Assembly (NCBI GenBank): GCA_012522285.1 | Contig: JAAYKS010000050.1 | Coordinates: forward strand, 1 to 6,436 | Direction: 5' to 3' | Source: Clostridiaceae bacterium | GTDB taxonomy: Bacteria; Bacillota; Clostridia; Saccharofermentanales; UBA5734 | Length of the DNA: 6,436 nt | Shown: positions 4,558-6,436 of the stretch, piece by piece | Numbering within the stretch: the stretch's first letter is position 1 | Layout: every line of letters begins with the position of its first letter | Notes under the pieces: model-generated | The model's database searches: none | What the model was told of the DNA's origin: nothing | Seen by the model: only the letters and a program-made list of their open reading frames with translations | Program-made: the position numbers and the translations under genes

Positions 4558-6396
4558 GTGGCGCATTCTGGTGTTTTGTTGTTCGACGGGGCGATGGGGA
4601 CCTGGTATGCCGACCGGTTCGGCCAAGACATGCCATGCGAATGGGCCCTACTCCGCCATCCGGAACGAATCGCCGCGATTCACAATGAGTATCTGCTGGC
4701 CGGCGCGAATGCCATCATAACAGATACCTTCCGTGCGGACACCCGGGCGTTGGGTTCGGATCACGACACGCTGCTCCGACTGATCGACGCTGCCTGGCGG
4801 GTTGCGGTCGACGCCGCCGGAGAGGAGAAACCGGTCTGGGCTGGATTCGGGCCGCCCACCCCGGACACAAACCTCGCTCACGACGAAGAGGCGTCTTTCG
4901 AGCAGTCTGTCTGGGACGAAACCGCGCTCAAAATCGACCGCTTCCTGGATCGCGGCGCCAGGCGATTTTTGTTTGAGACGTTCGAAGCCGACGCATTGCC
5001 TTTGCGTGCGTGCGCCTATATCAAAAAGGTCTGCCCCGACGCCACGACGTTGGTTTCCTTTGCCGTGTCACCGGACGGCACCACGCGTTCCGGCAGGATG
5101 GGACAAGCGCTGTATCTCGCTGCCTGCCGGTCTCCTTTCGTCGACATCGCCGGTTTCAACTGTGTGTCGGGTCCCACACATCTGCTTCGGTTTGTCCATT
5201 CTCTCCCGGAAAGGGAGAAGGGGACGGGCAAGCCTCTGTCGATCCAGCCGAATGCCGGGTACCCGGTATTGGACGATGGGCGAACGGTCTACAGGAACAA
5301 TCCGGATTATTTTGCGGATTCGATGATGGGCGCGCTGGAGAAAGGGGTGGCCGTTCTCGGTGGCTGCTGCGGTACGACGCCCGCCCATATTGCGGCGCTG
5401 GCATCCAGACTGCGCACCCGCACGGGAGGATTTACCGCACAGGTTCCCACCTTGCCGACACAGCCAGCGGGCATTGTTCTCCAACCGTCTGTGATCAAGC
5501 CCGCGCGAAACCGCTTTGCCGAATTGCTGCGGACCGGAAGGCCCGTACTCCTGACCGAACTGGATCCCCCCGCCGGGGCGGATCCGGACATGGTGACGGC
5601 GTTCGCGTCCGCTTACCGCGACGCGGGAGCTCACATCGTAACGGTCGCGGACAATCCTTTGGGGGCGCCGCGCGCGGACGCGGGCATCACAGCCGCCAGA
5701 ATCCGGCGCGAGTGCGGGATCGACGCGATGCCGCACATCGCCTGCAGAGACCGCAATCTGCTGGGGATCCGATCCCAGCTGATCGCGCTGCACAACGAGG
5801 GAATCCGCAACCTGCTCGCGGTGACCGGCGACCCGGTACCGGCGGATCTGGCGGCCGATGTGCGCGGCGTGTTTCATCTCAACGCAATCCAGCTGATCGA
5901 ATATATCATGACGCTCAACAGCGGCCTGTTCGACGGAGATGGATTTGTCGTGGGTGGAGCGGTCAACCTGGGTGCCACCCGGTTTGATGTCGAACTCGAG
6001 CGGGCAGCCCGCAAGGTGCGGGCCGGCGCGGCGTTCCTGATCACGCAGCCTGTGTTTGGCGAGGATGGATTGCATCGCCTGGAAGTCTTGCGGGAGGCAT
6101 CACTTGGCGTGCCGGTCATCGCGGGCATCCTCCCGGTAGTCAGCCATCGGAATGCGATGTTTCTCAACAACGAGGTGCACGGCATCCGCATTCCTCCCCC
6201 GATGCTGCAAGCGTTTGAGGGTCTGACAAAGGAAGACGCATCTGCGCTCGGTGTGCGTTTCGCGCTGGACACCCTGCGCGCCGCTACCGAAATGGTGGAC
6301 GGATTCCACCTCATGACCCCGTTCCGGCGTACTGGCATGGTCGCCGAAATTCTACAAGAATACCTGGCCGATCGGCGACCCGATAAAGGAGAATGA
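4558..6396 (+). CDS. yitJ: Bifunctional homocysteine S-methyltransferase / 5,10-methylenetetrahydrofolate reductase
   Basis: This cytosolic fusion serves methionine synthesis: the N-terminal half transfers a methyl group to homocysteine and the C-terminal half reduces methylene-THF to methyl-THF with a flavin. The product is 612 residues, the length I recall for Bacillus subtilis YitJ. Residues 1-290 form the homocysteine-binding barrel, opening LLFDGAMGTW, with zinc ligands Cys202 (FNCVSG) and Cys270/Cys271 (GGCCGTTPAH). Residues 325-605 are MetF-like, with Glu334 in TELDPP at the place of the catalytic Glu of E. coli MetF and Asp425 in AVTGDP at the flavin site. The linker is about 291-324. 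The start is GTG 4558, with GGAGG at 4547-4551. The usual TNTF of the homocysteine domain reads TDTF here (residues 55-58). The 66-base gap upstream holds no recognisable S-box riboswitch. A pterin-binding protein follows two bases after the stop, suggesting a methionine operon. Confidence 0.95.
   Translation: MAHSGVLLFDGAMGTWYADRFGQDMPCEWALLRHPERIAAIHNEYLLAGANAIITDTFRADTRALGSDHDTLLRLIDAAWRVAVDAAGEEKPVWAGFGPPTPDTNLAHDEEASFEQSVWDETALKIDRFLDRGARRFLFETFEADALPLRACAYIKKVCPDATTLVSFAVSPDGTTRSGRMGQALYLAACRSPFVDIAGFNCVSGPTHLLRFVHSLPEREKGTGKPLSIQPNAGYPVLDDGRTVYRNNPDYFADSMMGALEKGVAVLGGCCGTTPAHIAALASRLRTRTGGFTAQVPTLPTQPAGIVLQPSVIKPARNRFAELLRTGRPVLLTELDPPAGADPDMVTAFASAYRDAGAHIVTVADNPLGAPRADAGITAARIRRECGIDAMPHIACRDRNLLGIRSQLIALHNEGIRNLLAVTGDPVPADLAADVRGVFHLNAIQLIEYIMTLNSGLFDGDGFVVGGAVNLGATRFDVELERAARKVRAGAAFLITQPVFGEDGLHRLEVLREASLGVPVIAGILPVVSHRNAMFLNNEVHGIRIPPPMLQAFEGLTKEDASALGVRFALDTLRAATEMVDGFHLMTPFRRTGMVAEILQEYLADRRPDKGE
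6385..6391 (+). promoter_or_regulatory. Shine-Dalgarno that decides the start of the last gene
   Basis: AAAGGAG at 6385-6391 lies seven bases before ATG 6399 but only one base before the in-frame ATG 6393, which overlaps the yitJ stop as ATGA. Spacing therefore favours 6399. Confidence 0.55.
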
Positions 6397-6398
6397 AG

Positions 6399-6436
6399 AT
6401 GATTTTGATCGGAGAAAAACTCAACAGTTCCATCCC
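6399..6436 (+). CDS. Probable methyltetrahydrofolate (pterin-binding) methyltransferase, N-terminal fragment
   Basis: Only 12 complete codons are in the window, reading MILIGEKLNSSI. This matches the first strand of the pterin-binding (DHPS-like) TIM barrel in methyl-THF:corrinoid methyltransferases such as AcsE and the folate module of MetH, which typically begin with an IIGE(K/R)IN motif. The enzyme would move the methyl group of methyl-THF to a corrinoid cofactor. Its position two bases after yitJ, the source of methyl-THF, supports this. The start at 6399 is set by the Shine-Dalgarno at 6385-6391; an ATG at 6393 is in frame but too close to it. The gene runs off the right edge, so the assignment rests on a short motif plus context and remains tentative. 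Confidence 0.6.
   Translation, partial: MILIGEKLNSSI

Noticed and set aside
5010..6075. Long overlapping frames within yitJ on both strands (325 and 335 codons)
   Set aside because: yitJ is intact with all catalytic residues; these frames are Arg/Gly-rich shadows typical of GC-rich coding DNA.

Overview
The window looks like a chromosomal stretch from a moderately GC-rich bacterium, most likely of the Firmicutes (Bacillota). The signs are strong GGAGG-type ribosome-binding sites, GTG starts, short stop/start overlaps, a 612-residue YitJ-type fusion of homocysteine methyltransferase and methylenetetrahydrofolate reductase, and a dCTP deaminase of the type I associate with clostridia and relatives. 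A Kyrpidia/Alicyclobacillaceae-like or GC-rich clostridial host would fit, but that is inference. All supported genes lie on the + strand. I see no tRNA, rRNA, CRISPR array, insertion sequence or phage gene.

Layout. (1) Positions 2-658 hold the 3' part of mutY (adenine DNA glycosylase: iron-sulfur cluster and NUDIX-like recognition domain). Its stop overlaps the start of dcd (655-1179, dCTP deaminase) as ATGA, so the two form a unit for genome and nucleotide-pool maintenance. (2) Positions 1180-1702 hold one 73-residue cysteine-free helical protein of unknown function (1274-1495). It has its own TATAAT promoter and strong Shine-Dalgarno, and a stem-loop with a T-rich tail follows it. (3) A second TATAAT promoter starts a block with a PHP-family phosphatase resembling histidinol-phosphatase (1703-2470), a broken Nudix hydrolase missing its N-terminal half (2471-2752), an alpha-alpha toroid (prenyltransferase/squalene-cyclase-like) protein of unknown substrate (2768-3772), and a HAD phosphatase (3769-4491) coupled to it by a GTGA overlap. 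(4) After a 66-base gap comes yitJ (4558-6396), then the first 12 codons of a methyltetrahydrofolate-binding (pterin-binding family) protein (6399 onward), suggesting a methionine/one-carbon operon.

How the genes may work together. MutY and Dcd both serve DNA precursor and repair chemistry. The PHP-Nudix-toroid-HAD block combines three phosphate-ester or pyrophosphate hydrolase folds with one toroid fold, which hints at a small pathway on a phosphorylated, possibly isoprenoid-like, metabolite; no direct evidence fixes the substrate. YitJ makes methyl-tetrahydrofolate and methylates homocysteine. Its pterin-binding neighbour suggests that cobalamin-dependent methionine synthesis is split over several polypeptides here.

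The points most worth a second look are the Nudix remnant joined in frame to the end of the PHP gene, the solitary 73-residue protein, the uncharacterised toroid protein with a possible metal site, and the putative split methionine synthase without an upstream SAM riboswitch. I did not find a convincing wholly new system.
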